NCBI GenBank assembly: GCA_949737515.1
Contig: CATJCP010000214.1
Location: 1 to 33,404, forward strand
Direction of reading: 5' to 3'
Length of the DNA: 33,404 nt
DNA from: an uncultured Oscillospiraceae bacterium
Lineage (GTDB): Bacteria > Bacillota > Clostridia > Oscillospirales > Ruminococcaceae
The notes beneath the pieces were generated by a model. The model was not told where the DNA came from. It did not search any database and saw only the letters and a list, made by a program, of their open reading frames with translations. The stretch's first letter is position 1. The number at the start of each line of letters is the position of its first letter. Positions 7,311 to 16,098 of this stretch are shown here, piece after piece. The translations under genes and the position numbers were made by a program.

Positions 7311-8246
7311 TTAAATTGTCTTCAAAAGATCCTGGCGCTCCTGGTTCCAATTCTGCCATGGGGAAGGGCCAAAGAGCTTGAGCATATCGTCGATGCTGTC
7401 AGGGTGCCGTCCGCAGCGCCCAATTCCCTGAATATTGGCAATGGCCTCCATATCCTCTCCAGTAATCTCAAAACCAAAGGCTTGGGCGTTCTGCTGGATG
7501 CGGTCAGCGTGGACCGACTTGGGCAGAGGCAGGACCCCCTGCTGGAGGCACCAGCGGACGCAGAGCTGGGAGACAGAACAGCCGTATTTCCCCGCCATCT
7601 CCTCCAGCACCGGGTGGCCAAAGGCCTTCCCTTGGCAGAGGGGGCCCCAGGATTCCGGCAGGATGTTGTGCTGCCGGCAGAATTTTACGGTTCCGGCCTG
7701 GCTGTACCCGGGGTGAATTTCCAGCTGGTCCACCATAGGCGGGATTTCGCAGCAGTCCAGGATGTTCTGAATATGGTGTTCAATAAAATTGCTCAGCCCA
7801 ATGGCGCGGATGCGTCCCTCCCGGTACAGCTTCTCAAAGGCTTTCCAGGTAGCGGCATTCTGTTCCCGCCAGTCGTCTGCGTGGCAGGGCTGGGAAATCG
7901 GCCAGTGAATGAGGTACAGGTCCAGGTAATCCAAGCCCAACAGCTTCATGGAGATCTCGAAGGCCTCCAGGGTGGACTCATATCCCTGGTCTGGGTTAAA
8001 CAGCTTGCTGGTGACAAACAGTTCCTCCCGTGGGACGCCGCTCTCCCGGATTGCCTGGCCCACGCTGGCCTCGTTGCCATAGGCAGAGGCAGTGTCAATA
8101 TGCCGGTACCCGCAGCGGAGCGCGTCCTTTACAGACTGGACGCACACCTCCCCATTGGGTGTTTTAAAGGTCCCAAACCCGATACAGGGGATTTTTACGC
8201 CGTTGGAAAGGGTAAAGCAGTCGGAAAGGGTTTTCATCTGGTTCAT
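7311..8246 (-). CDS. Aldo/keto reductase
   Basis: A 311-residue TIM-barrel NADPH oxidoreductase. All four AKR catalytic residues are visible: D51 and Y56 in RHIDTASAYGNE, K81 in FVTSKLF and H114 in LYLIHWP. GLSNF and LPKS coenzyme-binding segments follow. The closest type is the single-domain 2,5-diketo-gluconate/methylglyoxal reductase group. The substrate is unknown. The ATG at 8246 is chosen because a GGAGC site lies nine bases upstream; the GTG at 8252 would be only three bases from it. It appears to be transcribed alone. Confidence 0.9.
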   Translation of the reverse strand: MNQMKTLSDCFTLSNGVKIPCIGFGTFKTPNGEVCVQSVKDALRCGYRHIDTASAYGNEASVGQAIRESGVPREELFVTSKLFNPDQGYESTLEAFEISMKLLGLDYLDLYLIHWPISQPCHADDWREQNAATWKAFEKLYREGRIRAIGLSNFIEHHIQNILDCCEIPPMVDQLEIHPGYSQAGTVKFCRQHNILPESWGPLCQGKAFGHPVLEEMAGKYGCSVSQLCVRWCLQQGVLPLPKSVHADRIQQNAQAFGFEITGEDMEAIANIQGIGRCGRHPDSIDDMLKLFGPSPWQNWNQERQDLLKTI

Positions 8247-8322
8247 AGGCACAGCGCTCCTTTTTTCATTGTAATCCTCTATTTCTCTTCCGCGGCCGGA
8301 AAATTTTTGGCCTGGCTATTGT

Positions 8323-9093
8323 TCAGTGGATATCCAGGGGGCCGATTCCAGCCATTCCCGCCACGCTGGCCACCTGGGACAACATCTTTAAGGGGTCCGT
8401 TTCCCCGGCAGGGGGATCCAGCTGGGTCACCATATCCCGGATCACCTGCATCTCCCTGTCAGTATTGGCGATGGAGTCCGCACAGGCGCGGAGCTTTCTA
8501 GCCACTTCGCCATCCTCGTCCAGGCCCCGCTTATAATTCAGCTGATGCTCCAGGGTGGCCCAGAAGTCCATGGCAATAGTCCGTATCTGCACCTCCACCC
8601 GGACCTGCTCAGAATGGTTTGAAAAATAGACCGGCACCTCTACGATCATGTGATAGCTCCGGTAGCCGCTGGGCTTAGGGCTGCGGATGTAGTCCTTTAC
8701 CGCCAGCAGCTTGACGTCGTCCTGGGCCGCCAGCATATTGGCGATCCGGTAGATATCGTCTACAAACGCACAAACAACCCGCACCCCGGCGATATCGTAC
8801 AGCTCACGGCGCGCCGCCTCCACCGTCAGCGGGAACCCTCTCCGCTCCAGCTTGCCCACGATGCTGTCAAAGGATTTGATCCGGCTGCGGATGTATTCAA
8901 TGGGGTTGCGCTGATCCTGGAGCTGCATTTCATCGCTGAGGATTTCCAGCTTGGTTTTAACGGCTTTGATCCCGCAGTGGCTGGCCAGCAGGAGATTGGT
9001 GATTTCCTGGTATTGCCCTTGGAGGACCTCTGGATTGAAGTCTTTGGGGTCAAAGGGGCGGTCTGCCGCATCAGGCGGAAGATAAGTCGTCAT
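8323..9093 (-). CDS. Small alarmone synthetase, RelQ/YjbM-like
   Basis: A 256-residue single-domain RelA/SpoT synthetase without the hydrolase, TGS or ACT domains of long Rel. Synthetase motifs are RELYDIAGVRVVC (96-108, D100), KDYIRSPKPSGYRSYH (133-148) and VEVQIRTIAMDFWATLEHQLNYK from 166 on, with E167 expected to be essential. It transfers pyrophosphate from ATP to GTP or GDP, making (p)ppGpp. It is slightly longer than Bacillus YjbM because of an N-terminal extension and a C-terminal tail. Possibly monocistronic, with a weak A/T-rich hairpin at its 3' end near 8297-8315. Confidence 0.9.
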   Translation of the reverse strand: MTTYLPPDAADRPFDPKDFNPEVLQGQYQEITNLLLASHCGIKAVKTKLEILSDEMQLQDQRNPIEYIRSRIKSFDSIVGKLERRGFPLTVEAARRELYDIAGVRVVCAFVDDIYRIANMLAAQDDVKLLAVKDYIRSPKPSGYRSYHMIVEVPVYFSNHSEQVRVEVQIRTIAMDFWATLEHQLNYKRGLDEDGEVARKLRACADSIANTDREMQVIRDMVTQLDPPAGETDPLKMLSQVASVAGMAGIGPLDIH

Positions 9094-9340
9094 ATGGTTC
9101 CCTGCTTTCTTTTTTGGCAGTCAGTGGTCTCCCCATTTATATGGTATCGAAATAAAGGAGGCCCGTCAAGGGTTAAATGAACTTTTTTAACAGAACATAG
9201 CTTTTTTCTATGGAAAGGCATCTTGCTCTTTCAATCCCATAAAACTTGTGGTAAAATAGTAAACGCATACAGTCGGTCCCGGTCCATAATCAGTATACCG
9301 GAAGAATATCACAAAACTGAAAACAGGCGGGTGCATTTTT

Positions 9341-10534
9341 ATGAATTTTTGCTTTTCTGACAAAATTGACGGCCTGAAGCCGTCAGTCATCCGTGAAATA
9401 TTAAAGTTTACCTCTGAGCCCGGAATGATCTCCTTTGCGGCGGGAAACCCTGCGCCGGAGGCATTCCCCATCCGGGCGGTGGAGGAGATCACCGCAGATA
9501 TCCTCGCCAAAGACCCGATTTCCGCCCTCCAGTATTCGGTCAGCGAAGGGTATCCCCGGCTGAGGGAAGCACTGAGGGAGTGGATCGCCCGGCGGTATTC
9601 CATCGGCCAGCCCCACGACGATTTAATCATCGTGTCCGGAGCCCAGCAGGGCATTGAGCTTTCCGCCAAGGTCCTGCTCAACGAAGGGGATACGCTCCTA
9701 TGCGAAAACCCCAGCTTTATCGGCTCCCTCAACGCCTTCCGCTCCTACCATGTACATCTGGAAGGGGTTCCCATGGAGGAGGACGGCCTGAACCTGGAGG
9801 CCCTGGAGCGGGCGGCCCGGGAAAACCCCCGGACAAAGCTCCTTTACCTGATCCCCAACTTCCAAAACCCCTCAGGGACAACTATGAGCCTTGAAAAGCG
9901 AAGGGCTGCCCTGGAGATCGCGAAAAAATATAACTTTATCATCCTCGAGGATAACCCTTATGGGGATCTGCGGTTTGAAGGCGAGACGGTCCCAGCCATT
10001 AAGTCCTTGGACACAGAGGGACGGGTCATCTACTGCGGGAGCTTTTCCAAGATCCTGGCCCCCGGCCTGCGGGTGGGGTATGTGTGCGCCCACAGGGACG
10101 CCATCTCCAAGATCACAGTGGCCAAACAGTGTTCCGACGTCCATACCACCATACTCGCCCAGATGATCTGCGAGCGCTTTCTCAGCAGCTATGATATCGA
10201 AGGACATATCCGCCGGATCCAGCAGATTTACAAACATAAATGCGGCCTGATGATCGGGGAGATCGAAAAACAGTTCCATCCGTCGGTGCACATCACCCGC
10301 CCCCAGGGCGGACTGTTCCTACTGGCCACTTTGCCCCAGGGAACGGATATGATGGGGTTCTGCCAGGAGGCGGTGCGCCGCCATGTGGCCGTTGTTCCCG
10401 GCAATGCCTTCAACGCGGACGAATCCCAGCCTTCCAGCTCCTTCCGCCTCAATTTCTCCACCCCCACCGACCAGCAGATCGTGGAGGGAATAGAGATTCT
10501 GGGCCGCCTGACCCGGGAAATGATCTGCGAATAA
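9341..10534 (+). CDS. PLP-dependent class I/II aminotransferase
   Basis: A 397-residue fold-type I aminotransferase. The PLP lysine is K237 in CGSFSKILAPGLRVGY. NFQNPSGTTMS (173-183), D204/Y207 in ILEDNPYGDLRF, and a C-terminal arginine in SFRLNFS are also present. It resembles the 2-aminoadipate/aromatic transaminase (LysN, Kat II) group and lacks the GntR-type DNA-binding domain of MocR proteins. The amino donor is not deducible. The downstream LiaF-like gene starts 32 bases after the stop with no terminator between, so they may be cotranscribed. Confidence 0.9.
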   Translation: MNFCFSDKIDGLKPSVIREILKFTSEPGMISFAAGNPAPEAFPIRAVEEITADILAKDPISALQYSVSEGYPRLREALREWIARRYSIGQPHDDLIIVSGAQQGIELSAKVLLNEGDTLLCENPSFIGSLNAFRSYHVHLEGVPMEEDGLNLEALERAARENPRTKLLYLIPNFQNPSGTTMSLEKRRAALEIAKKYNFIILEDNPYGDLRFEGETVPAIKSLDTEGRVIYCGSFSKILAPGLRVGYVCAHRDAISKITVAKQCSDVHTTILAQMICERFLSSYDIEGHIRRIQQIYKHKCGLMIGEIEKQFHPSVHITRPQGGLFLLATLPQGTDMMGFCQEAVRRHVAVVPGNAFNADESQPSSSFRLNFSTPTDQQIVEGIEILGRLTREMICE

Positions 10535-10566
10535 AGGCTTAGCCTTCTGAAAGGAGCGCTCAAAGG

Positions 10567-11697
10567 ATGTTTGACCGCCGCAAACTGCTTATTACGTTGT
10601 GCATGCTGGCCTGTATTCTGTTGGCCGGCGGTTTTCTGGGGGTAAACCTTCTGGGACTGGCCTCCCTGCCCCTGCTGGGTTCCCTTTACGCCGAAGGATG
10701 GTGGACGCTTCTGCTGATCTTCCCCTCCCTGACCATGTTTGCCTTGGACGGGTATTCCCGGCCTGCCCTGGGACTGCTCGCCTCCGGTCTGCTGCTGTTC
10801 GCCAACACCCATGGCCTGATTGCGCCCGGAATGCTCATGACCGCTGCCCTGAATACCGCCTTGGCCTCCGTCGCAGGAGGGGCGGCGCTGGAGATCACCG
10901 CCAAACAGGTGGAAAAGCGGAAAAACGCCCCCCTACTGGCGGAAAAGAAGAAAAAACAGCTGGAGGAAAAGGCTGCTTCCAAAAGCGCCGGCAGCCCCTT
11001 TGCGCCTGGGGCCGCCCCGGCAAAGCCCCAGCAGTCCCAAACATCCCCTAAGCCTGGTCCCACTCAACCGGAAGGGGCGCCCCGGACGGCAGCCAATCCG
11101 TATAAACAGGCTGCCGAGAATCAGCACTCAAATCCATACAGCCGCCCTTCCCCCGGGTGGGGAAGCGGAAAAGCGAATACCCAGGAGTGGAGAAGGCCTG
11201 CCAAGGGCTGGGATCCTGCAAGGTCCTACCGGAACCCCAAGGACCGCAGAATCTCCCCACAGAGTTCCCCGAACCTTCCAGCCCAACACAGCCCCCAGCA
11301 GGCTGCCATGTCCTCCCAGAAAAGCTCCTCCCTCTCCCGGGAGAAAAAGCAGCGGGGCTTTGTTTCCTCCGCCAGTTATCCCCAAAGTATAGCCATTTTT
11401 AATGAAAGCAGGGTATCCAGCAGCCACCGGGACCTTTCCGGCGGGCTGGTGATATCCCTCTTTGGGGACGCAAGGCTGAACCTGCGGGAGGCGGATTATA
11501 ACAACCCTATCACCCTGTCCGCCCTTTCCCTATTCGGCTCATCCAAGATAGAGGTCCCCTATGTGTCCAATATTGTCCTCCAGCCCATCTCCCTGTTTGG
11601 AGACTGCCGGGACAAACGGAAGCTGGTCAACAGCAACGCCATGCCAGCTATTACGATTCGGTGTCTCTCCCTGTTTGGGGACTGCCGCATTATGTAA
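10567..11697 (+). CDS. Membrane protein with disordered linker and LiaF-like C-terminal domain
   Basis: A 376-residue protein in three parts. The N-terminus (to about 110) has around four hydrophobic membrane segments. Residues about 115-280 are low-complexity and rich in Pro, Ser, Gln and Lys, probably disordered. The C-terminus repeats LFGD-type units at 298-301, 322-325 (LFGS), 343-346 and 369-372, each after a short beta strand. This pattern is like the beta-helical C-terminal domain of LiaF/VraT-type envelope-stress proteins. A cell-envelope sensing or scaffold role is inferred. No liaRS-type pair lies beside it. A GAAAGGAGCG site precedes the ATG. Confidence 0.65.
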   Translation: MFDRRKLLITLCMLACILLAGGFLGVNLLGLASLPLLGSLYAEGWWTLLLIFPSLTMFALDGYSRPALGLLASGLLLFANTHGLIAPGMLMTAALNTALASVAGGAALEITAKQVEKRKNAPLLAEKKKKQLEEKAASKSAGSPFAPGAAPAKPQQSQTSPKPGPTQPEGAPRTAANPYKQAAENQHSNPYSRPSPGWGSGKANTQEWRRPAKGWDPARSYRNPKDRRISPQSSPNLPAQHSPQQAAMSSQKSSSLSREKKQRGFVSSASYPQSIAIFNESRVSSSHRDLSGGLVISLFGDARLNLREADYNNPITLSALSLFGSSKIEVPYVSNIVLQPISLFGDCRDKRKLVNSNAMPAITIRCLSLFGDCRIM

Positions 11698-11738
11698 ACT
11701 TTGGGGACAGAATTTTTTCGCAGATGACTGGTATCTTA

Positions 11739-11767
11739 TTGACATAGAATGAAATTTATGCTATAAC
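11739..11767 (+). promoter_or_regulatory. Consensus promoter of the Hpt gene
   Basis: A perfect TTGACA (11739-11744), a 17-base spacer and TATAAC (11762-11767). It implies a leader of about 150 bases before the Hpt start. Confidence 0.8.
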
Positions 11768-11812
11768 TATTTAAGAGTGCAGTTATCAAAAAGTCTGGCT
11801 GATTATAGAATA

Positions 11813-11847
11813 CCGCGCCCTTTCAGGGGCTTCCGGGAATGCCGCGG
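11813..11847 (+). promoter_or_regulatory. Possible structured leader of the Hpt gene
   Basis: CCGCG (11813-11817) can pair with CGCGG (11843-11847), enclosing a CCCT/AGGG hairpin and a small TTC/GAA stem. It lies in the leader between promoter and start. It matches no riboswitch consensus I recognise. Confidence 0.25.
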
Positions 11848-11926
11848 ATTTGTGTAATAACTTGCTTCACATTCACAGTATTCTGGATTTGTTTAACCGG
11901 AAAACAGATAAAAGGAGAGAGACACT

Positions 11927-12283
11927 ATGAGCCTAGAATCCTGTTACAGTGCGCTGGAAGGCGATTACCAAACCGTGTTCAACCGTTTGAGAAATGAAAG
12001 AATCGTCAAAAAATTCGCTTTAAAGTTTCTGGAGGATTCCAGCTATGAGCTTTTAGAGCGTTCTCTAGAAGCCAAAGATTATAAGGAGGCGTTCCGCGCC
12101 GCTCACACGATCAAGGGTATTTGCCAAAATTTAAGCTTTACCAGGCTTTATACATCTGTCAATCTCCTGGCGGAGGCGCTGCGCGGCGAGGAGATTGATA
12201 AGGTCCCCAGCCTGTACCCGGATGTGCAGAAGGATTATCAGATCACCGTTGACGCCCTTCGCGCCCTGCAGGCAGAGGGCTGA
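11927..12283 (+). CDS. Stand-alone Hpt phosphotransfer protein
   Basis: A 118-residue helical protein with the Hpt signature AAHTIKGICQNL; H60 is the expected phosphorylation site. Hpt proteins shuttle phosphate between receiver domains in multistep phosphorelays. The large hybrid kinase converging on it has two receiver domains but no Hpt of its own, so this is the obvious partner, although the two are transcribed towards each other. An AAAAGGAGAG site precedes the ATG. It has its own consensus promoter. Confidence 0.85.
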   Translation: MSLESCYSALEGDYQTVFNRLRNERIVKKFALKFLEDSSYELLERSLEAKDYKEAFRAAHTIKGICQNLSFTRLYTSVNLLAEALRGEEIDKVPSLYPDVQKDYQITVDALRALQAEG

Positions 12284-12306
12284 TTCCCTACCGTATTAAA
12301 AAATCA

Positions 12307-12340
12307 AGAGGGATACTGCCCCCGGCAGTATCCCTCTTTT
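12307..12340 (+). terminator. Terminator of the Hpt gene
   Basis: A perfect 14-bp stem AGAGGGATACTGCC (12307-12320) with a three-base loop and a TTTT tail. Confidence 0.9.
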
Positions 12341-12349
12341 GCATCAAAA

Positions 12350-12387
12350 GACCAAGGACCGTGGATGTTTTCCACGGTCCTTTTTTC
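12350..12387. terminator. Second hairpin between the Hpt and hybrid kinase genes
   Basis: AAGGACCGTGGA (12354-12365) pairs with TCCACGGTCCTT (12371-12382), followed by T6 on the plus strand and a TCTTTT on the minus strand. It is probably the terminator of the hybrid kinase and a back-up for the Hpt gene. Confidence 0.75.
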
Positions 12388-12389
12388 GT

Positions 12390-15300
12390 TTATCCCAGAT
12401 ATTTGCAGAGCATTGCAATGAACACATCCACATTGATCGGCTTGGCGATATGGTCGGTCATGCCGTTTTTCAGCGCCGCCTCCTTGTCCTCGTCCATGGC
12501 GTTGGCGGTCATGGCGATAATGGGCAGATTCCGCACATCCTCCCTCTGCATGGCGCGGATGGTCCTGGTCGCCTCATATCCATCCATAATAGGCATCTGT
12601 ACATCCATCAGAATAGCGTCGAAATAATTTTCCGGAACCTTGGACATGAGGGAAACCGCGTCGGTTCCGTCCGGTGCGGTTTCCACCACAAAGCCGGTCT
12701 CAGAAAGAATCTCCACGGCAATCTCCCGGTTCAGCTCGTTATCCTCCACCAGCAGGATGCGCTTTCCGTCAAAGTCAAAGGATTTCCAGGATTCCTCCTC
12801 CTCTTCCTTCTCCACCAGGTTGTTGGCTGCCAGCAGGGCGGATTTCAGATCGGACATAAAGAGGGGCTTGGCGCAGAATCCAGTTATGCCCGCCATCTTC
12901 GCTTCCTCCTCAATATCGGACCAGTCGTAGGCGGTGAGGATGATAATAGGGGCTTCATTGCCGATGGTATTGCGGATCCGCCGGGCTGTTTCAATTCCTC
13001 TGAGCTCCGGCATCTGCCAGTCGATAATAAAGGTGTGGTAGGAATCCCCCTCGTTATAGGCGCTCTTGGCCTTGTAAACTGCCTCCTTGCCGGAGGTGGT
13101 CCATTCGGAGCGCATACCGATCTGCTTGAGCATTTTGTTCACACTGTCGCAGCTGTCAAAATCGTCATCCACCACCAATGCCCGCAGGCCCTCCAGCTCC
13201 TTGATCTGGGTCGCATTTTTCTCCACGTCCTGGAGCTTCAGGCTCACCTCAACGATGAATTCGCTTCCCTTGCCCTTTTCGCTGTGGACAGTGATGGTTC
13301 CGCCCATCATATCAATAATATTCTTGGTGATCGCCATCCCCAGGCCAGTTCCCTGGATACCGCTTTGGGTGGCGCTGGCTTCCCGTTCAAAGGGCTCAAA
13401 GATATGCTCGACAAACTCCTGGGACATGCCGATTCCATTGTCCTTGACCGAGAAGATGTAATCCCCGTATCCTCTGCGGAAAGTGGTCTTCTGGGTAATC
13501 CGGAAGCTGACGGTCCCCCCTGCCGGGGTATATTTCACGGCATTGCTCAACAGGTTTACAAAGACCTGGCTCAATTTCAGGGAATCAGCAACAACATCCT
13601 CGTTAGCTACGTCAAAGGTATCGATAAACAGCTCCATCTGTTTTGCCTTTACCTGGGGCTGGATGATATTCACCAGATTATGGGTCAGTTCGGAGATGTT
13701 GCAGGGCTGCTCCTTGATCTGCACCTTGCCGCTTTCAATTCGGCTCATATCCAAAATATCGTTGATCAGGCTCAGCAGATGGTTGCTGGAGGAAAGCACC
13801 TTCTGGAGGCAGTCCTTCACCTGCTCCCGGTTGTCCAGATGGCTGACGGCAATGGTGGTAAAGCCAATGATGGCGTTCATGGGGGTGCGGATATCGTGGG
13901 ACATATTGGAGAGGAAGGTGGTCTTGGCGTTGTTGGCGTGTTGGGCCTGGATCAGCGCCTCCCGTAGGGCCTGGGTCTGCTCCCGCTGCCTCTTGACCTG
14001 CTCGGTGATCTCCTTCATAATGACCATGGCGATAATATCCCCGGTCCGTTCATCCGTCGTCATAATACAGGACTGGCGGACACAGATACTCTCTCCCTTG
14101 TAATCCTCCACCCAGTATTCTGTACTCACCTCCTGCTCGCCGTTGGCAAAGCTTTCCTTCAGCCGCTCGATGCTGACCGCCGAGCAATAGTCCTCAATGG
14201 ATTCCTCTAAAATGAATTGCTTCCACTGTTCAAACCATTCACTTACCTTGCAGGGGGCTTTTAAACCGACCCTGTCCAGCATAGAGATAGACTTTCCGTC
14301 AATCTCCCTGATGATATCCTTCTCTACCAGATCCTGGGTCAGGTTTAACTCATAGGTAAAGATAGAATCTGCCATCAGCGCCACCACATACTGCCGCTCC
14401 TTGCGGTTGGCCAGGGCAATTTCCGACTGGATGCGGAGCTCCCGCTCCTTCACCTCTGTGATATTCTGGCGGACAAACAACACCTTGGAGGCCTTGTTGC
14501 TGTCGTTGCGCTCCAGACAGATGATGCTCAGATGCTCCCACTCAACGGTCCCATTCTCTTTGCGGACGTGCTGTTCATACCGCACCTCTGTATTTTCCTC
14601 ACCCAGGGCCGCAATAATGGCGTCCCGGGAGAAGCGTTTGAGAAACTTTTTCTTATCCTCCTCGTCTACAAGGAAGCTGCAGAGATACTCTGCGAATTTT
14701 TCATAAATGCCCGTGGCGGGGAACTGGGCCCGCTCCGGACTTGTCCCGGCCAGATACTGGTAGGTGTCCATCTCCAGGTCCACCATGATAAAACGGGTGA
14801 ACAAGGTGTTGACGCCGCTGATTACATAGCCCATTTCCAGGTTTTCCTTTTCCAGGCGCTTTCGATCCCTGCGCATACGGATCAGGATGGAAAGAAAATA
14901 GAGGATAAACAGGCTGATCAGCATAATCTCCAGCCATACGCCGGTTAGATTTGCCCTGCTGATCATATTCTGGGTTACGCTCTTAGGAAATGCCTGGACG
15001 AGGACATATCCCTTTTCCGGAAGGTTCGACACACAGATGTTGTCGGTAGAGCTGCCGGGGCCACAGATAAATCCCCTTTCGCCCCCCTCTTCAAAGACAC
15101 CTTGGACCTTTTGAGCGGTGCCTTCATCGATCAGCCCAATGTCCCGGATCAGATCAAAGAAATTTGTTCCCATGATCTCCCGATTGGAGGTGGCCAAAAT
15201 AGTCCCGTCCCCCAGGCACAAAAACGCGTCTGACACCACACCGAAAAAGCTGGAGGAAAGGGTACTTTGGAGAAATTTATCCGCCGAATACACCCCGACC

Positions 15301-15785
15301 AGCATGCCGATCTGTTCGTTCTGGAAATACACAGGGGAATAAAAGCCCACTACAGCCGTATGAGAGAGGCGGGAATCCAAAACAACGGACATTCCGCTTT
15401 TCTCCTGCATCCCGTTGATATAGTAATCCCGGTCTGTAGAATCTGCTATCCGCCCATCGGAGGCAATCGTGCGGCCATTGACATCGGTAAAGCGAAAGGC
15501 GTCGAAGAGGGAATTTTTTTCCATATCCTGGAGCATATCCGCTGTGATTTCCGGCTTGATAAGGCCCTCCCCCAAAAAGTAGGCATAGGTACTGACGCGG
15601 TTCTGGGCGTTTTGGAATTCGATGTCAATATGTACCACTGTCTGCCGGGCAGAATCCATGGCATAATTCAAATTCTGGTTTTCAATCCGCTTGCTGTTTT
15701 CCCTGGAATACCAGTAAAACAGGAGGAGGATTGCAAGCAGAAGGACCACAGTGGAAAAAAAGGTTGTTTTTCTTCGTTCAAGCAT
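12390..15785 (-). CDS. Hybrid sensor histidine kinase with two receiver domains
   Basis: A 1131-residue membrane kinase. A first membrane helix (about 10-26) is followed by an extracellular Cache-like region (27-280, with DVNGRTIASDGR, DRDYYING and VGVYSADKF), then a second helix at 282-302. Two PAS-like cytoplasmic regions (about 330-460 and 470-605) follow. HisKA has its phosphoacceptor H630 in SHDIRTPMNAIIGF. The ATPase has LLSNAVKYTP, DNGIGM and GTGLGMAI. Receiver 1 has D922 in FIIDWQMP, and receiver 2 has D1061 in ILMDVQMP. It should sense a small external ligand through the Cache region and pass phosphate via the nearby Hpt. There is no DNA-binding output. The start has an AGAGGGG site. 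Confidence 0.93.
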   Translation of the reverse strand: MLERRKTTFFSTVVLLLAILLLFYWYSRENSKRIENQNLNYAMDSARQTVVHIDIEFQNAQNRVSTYAYFLGEGLIKPEITADMLQDMEKNSLFDAFRFTDVNGRTIASDGRIADSTDRDYYINGMQEKSGMSVVLDSRLSHTAVVGFYSPVYFQNEQIGMLVGVYSADKFLQSTLSSSFFGVVSDAFLCLGDGTILATSNREIMGTNFFDLIRDIGLIDEGTAQKVQGVFEEGGERGFICGPGSSTDNICVSNLPEKGYVLVQAFPKSVTQNMISRANLTGVWLEIMLISLFILYFLSILIRMRRDRKRLEKENLEMGYVISGVNTLFTRFIMVDLEMDTYQYLAGTSPERAQFPATGIYEKFAEYLCSFLVDEEDKKKFLKRFSRDAIIAALGEENTEVRYEQHVRKENGTVEWEHLSIICLERNDSNKASKVLFVRQNITEVKERELRIQSEIALANRKERQYVVALMADSIFTYELNLTQDLVEKDIIREIDGKSISMLDRVGLKAPCKVSEWFEQWKQFILEESIEDYCSAVSIERLKESFANGEQEVSTEYWVEDYKGESICVRQSCIMTTDERTGDIIAMVIMKEITEQVKRQREQTQALREALIQAQHANNAKTTFLSNMSHDIRTPMNAIIGFTTIAVSHLDNREQVKDCLQKVLSSSNHLLSLINDILDMSRIESGKVQIKEQPCNISELTHNLVNIIQPQVKAKQMELFIDTFDVANEDVVADSLKLSQVFVNLLSNAVKYTPAGGTVSFRITQKTTFRRGYGDYIFSVKDNGIGMSQEFVEHIFEPFEREASATQSGIQGTGLGMAITKNIIDMMGGTITVHSEKGKGSEFIVEVSLKLQDVEKNATQIKELEGLRALVVDDDFDSCDSVNKMLKQIGMRSEWTTSGKEAVYKAKSAYNEGDSYHTFIIDWQMPELRGIETARRIRNTIGNEAPIIILTAYDWSDIEEEAKMAGITGFCAKPLFMSDLKSALLAANNLVEKEEEEESWKSFDFDGKRILLVEDNELNREIAVEILSETGFVVETAPDGTDAVSLMSKVPENYFDAILMDVQMPIMDGYEATRTIRAMQREDVRNLPIIAMTANAMDEDKEAALKNGMTDHIAKPINVDVFIAMLCKYLG

Positions 15786-15897
15786 CTGATAACCCCTCTC
15801 TATAACAGTAGACCGGCCCTCTCTTTATCCCTGGGGCGTGGTTCTTTCAATGCGTTTCCGGCAATCCCTGTTCATGGAATTACCATATACAAGATTA

Positions 15898-15926
15898 AGT
15901 ATAATACATTTAACCCAGAAAGTCTA
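15898..15926 (-). promoter_or_regulatory. Promoter of the hybrid kinase gene
   Basis: On the minus strand, TAGACT (15926-15921), a 17-base spacer and TATACT (15903-15898). The leader to the start codon is about 105 bases. Confidence 0.6.
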
Positions 15927-16033
15927 CCTATTTATTTCATATATTGCAAATCAATTTTCAGGTGGTTTTTGGGAGAATCAGTACAGAGGGGAAATGCGGA
16001 CTGCCCGCCCTGAGCGGACGGTCCCATAAAGCC

Positions 16034-16065
16034 AACGCCGCAGGATACCGGTACCCTGCGGCGTT
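16034..16065 (-). terminator. Hairpin after the interrupted secreted-protein gene
   Basis: A perfect 11-bp stem AACGCCGCAGG (16034-16044) with CCTGCGGCGTT (16055-16065). On the minus strand it is followed only by a weak T-rich stretch, so terminator function is likely but not certain. Confidence 0.6.
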
Positions 16066-16098
16066 GAGAGACACTCTTTATGAAGCTTTTCCAAGGAG

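Larger units (their letters stand above)
15786..16098. other. Intergenic region upstream of the hybrid kinase
   Basis: This 313-base gap holds the kinase promoter, an AT-rich stretch (about 15880-15960) and the hairpin at 16034-16065. I see no credible gene in it. Confidence 0.6.

Noticed and set aside
12339-13967. A long open frame on the plus strand opposite the hybrid kinase
   Set aside because: It mirrors the conserved kinase domains on the other strand. It begins at the terminator pair and has no start signals.
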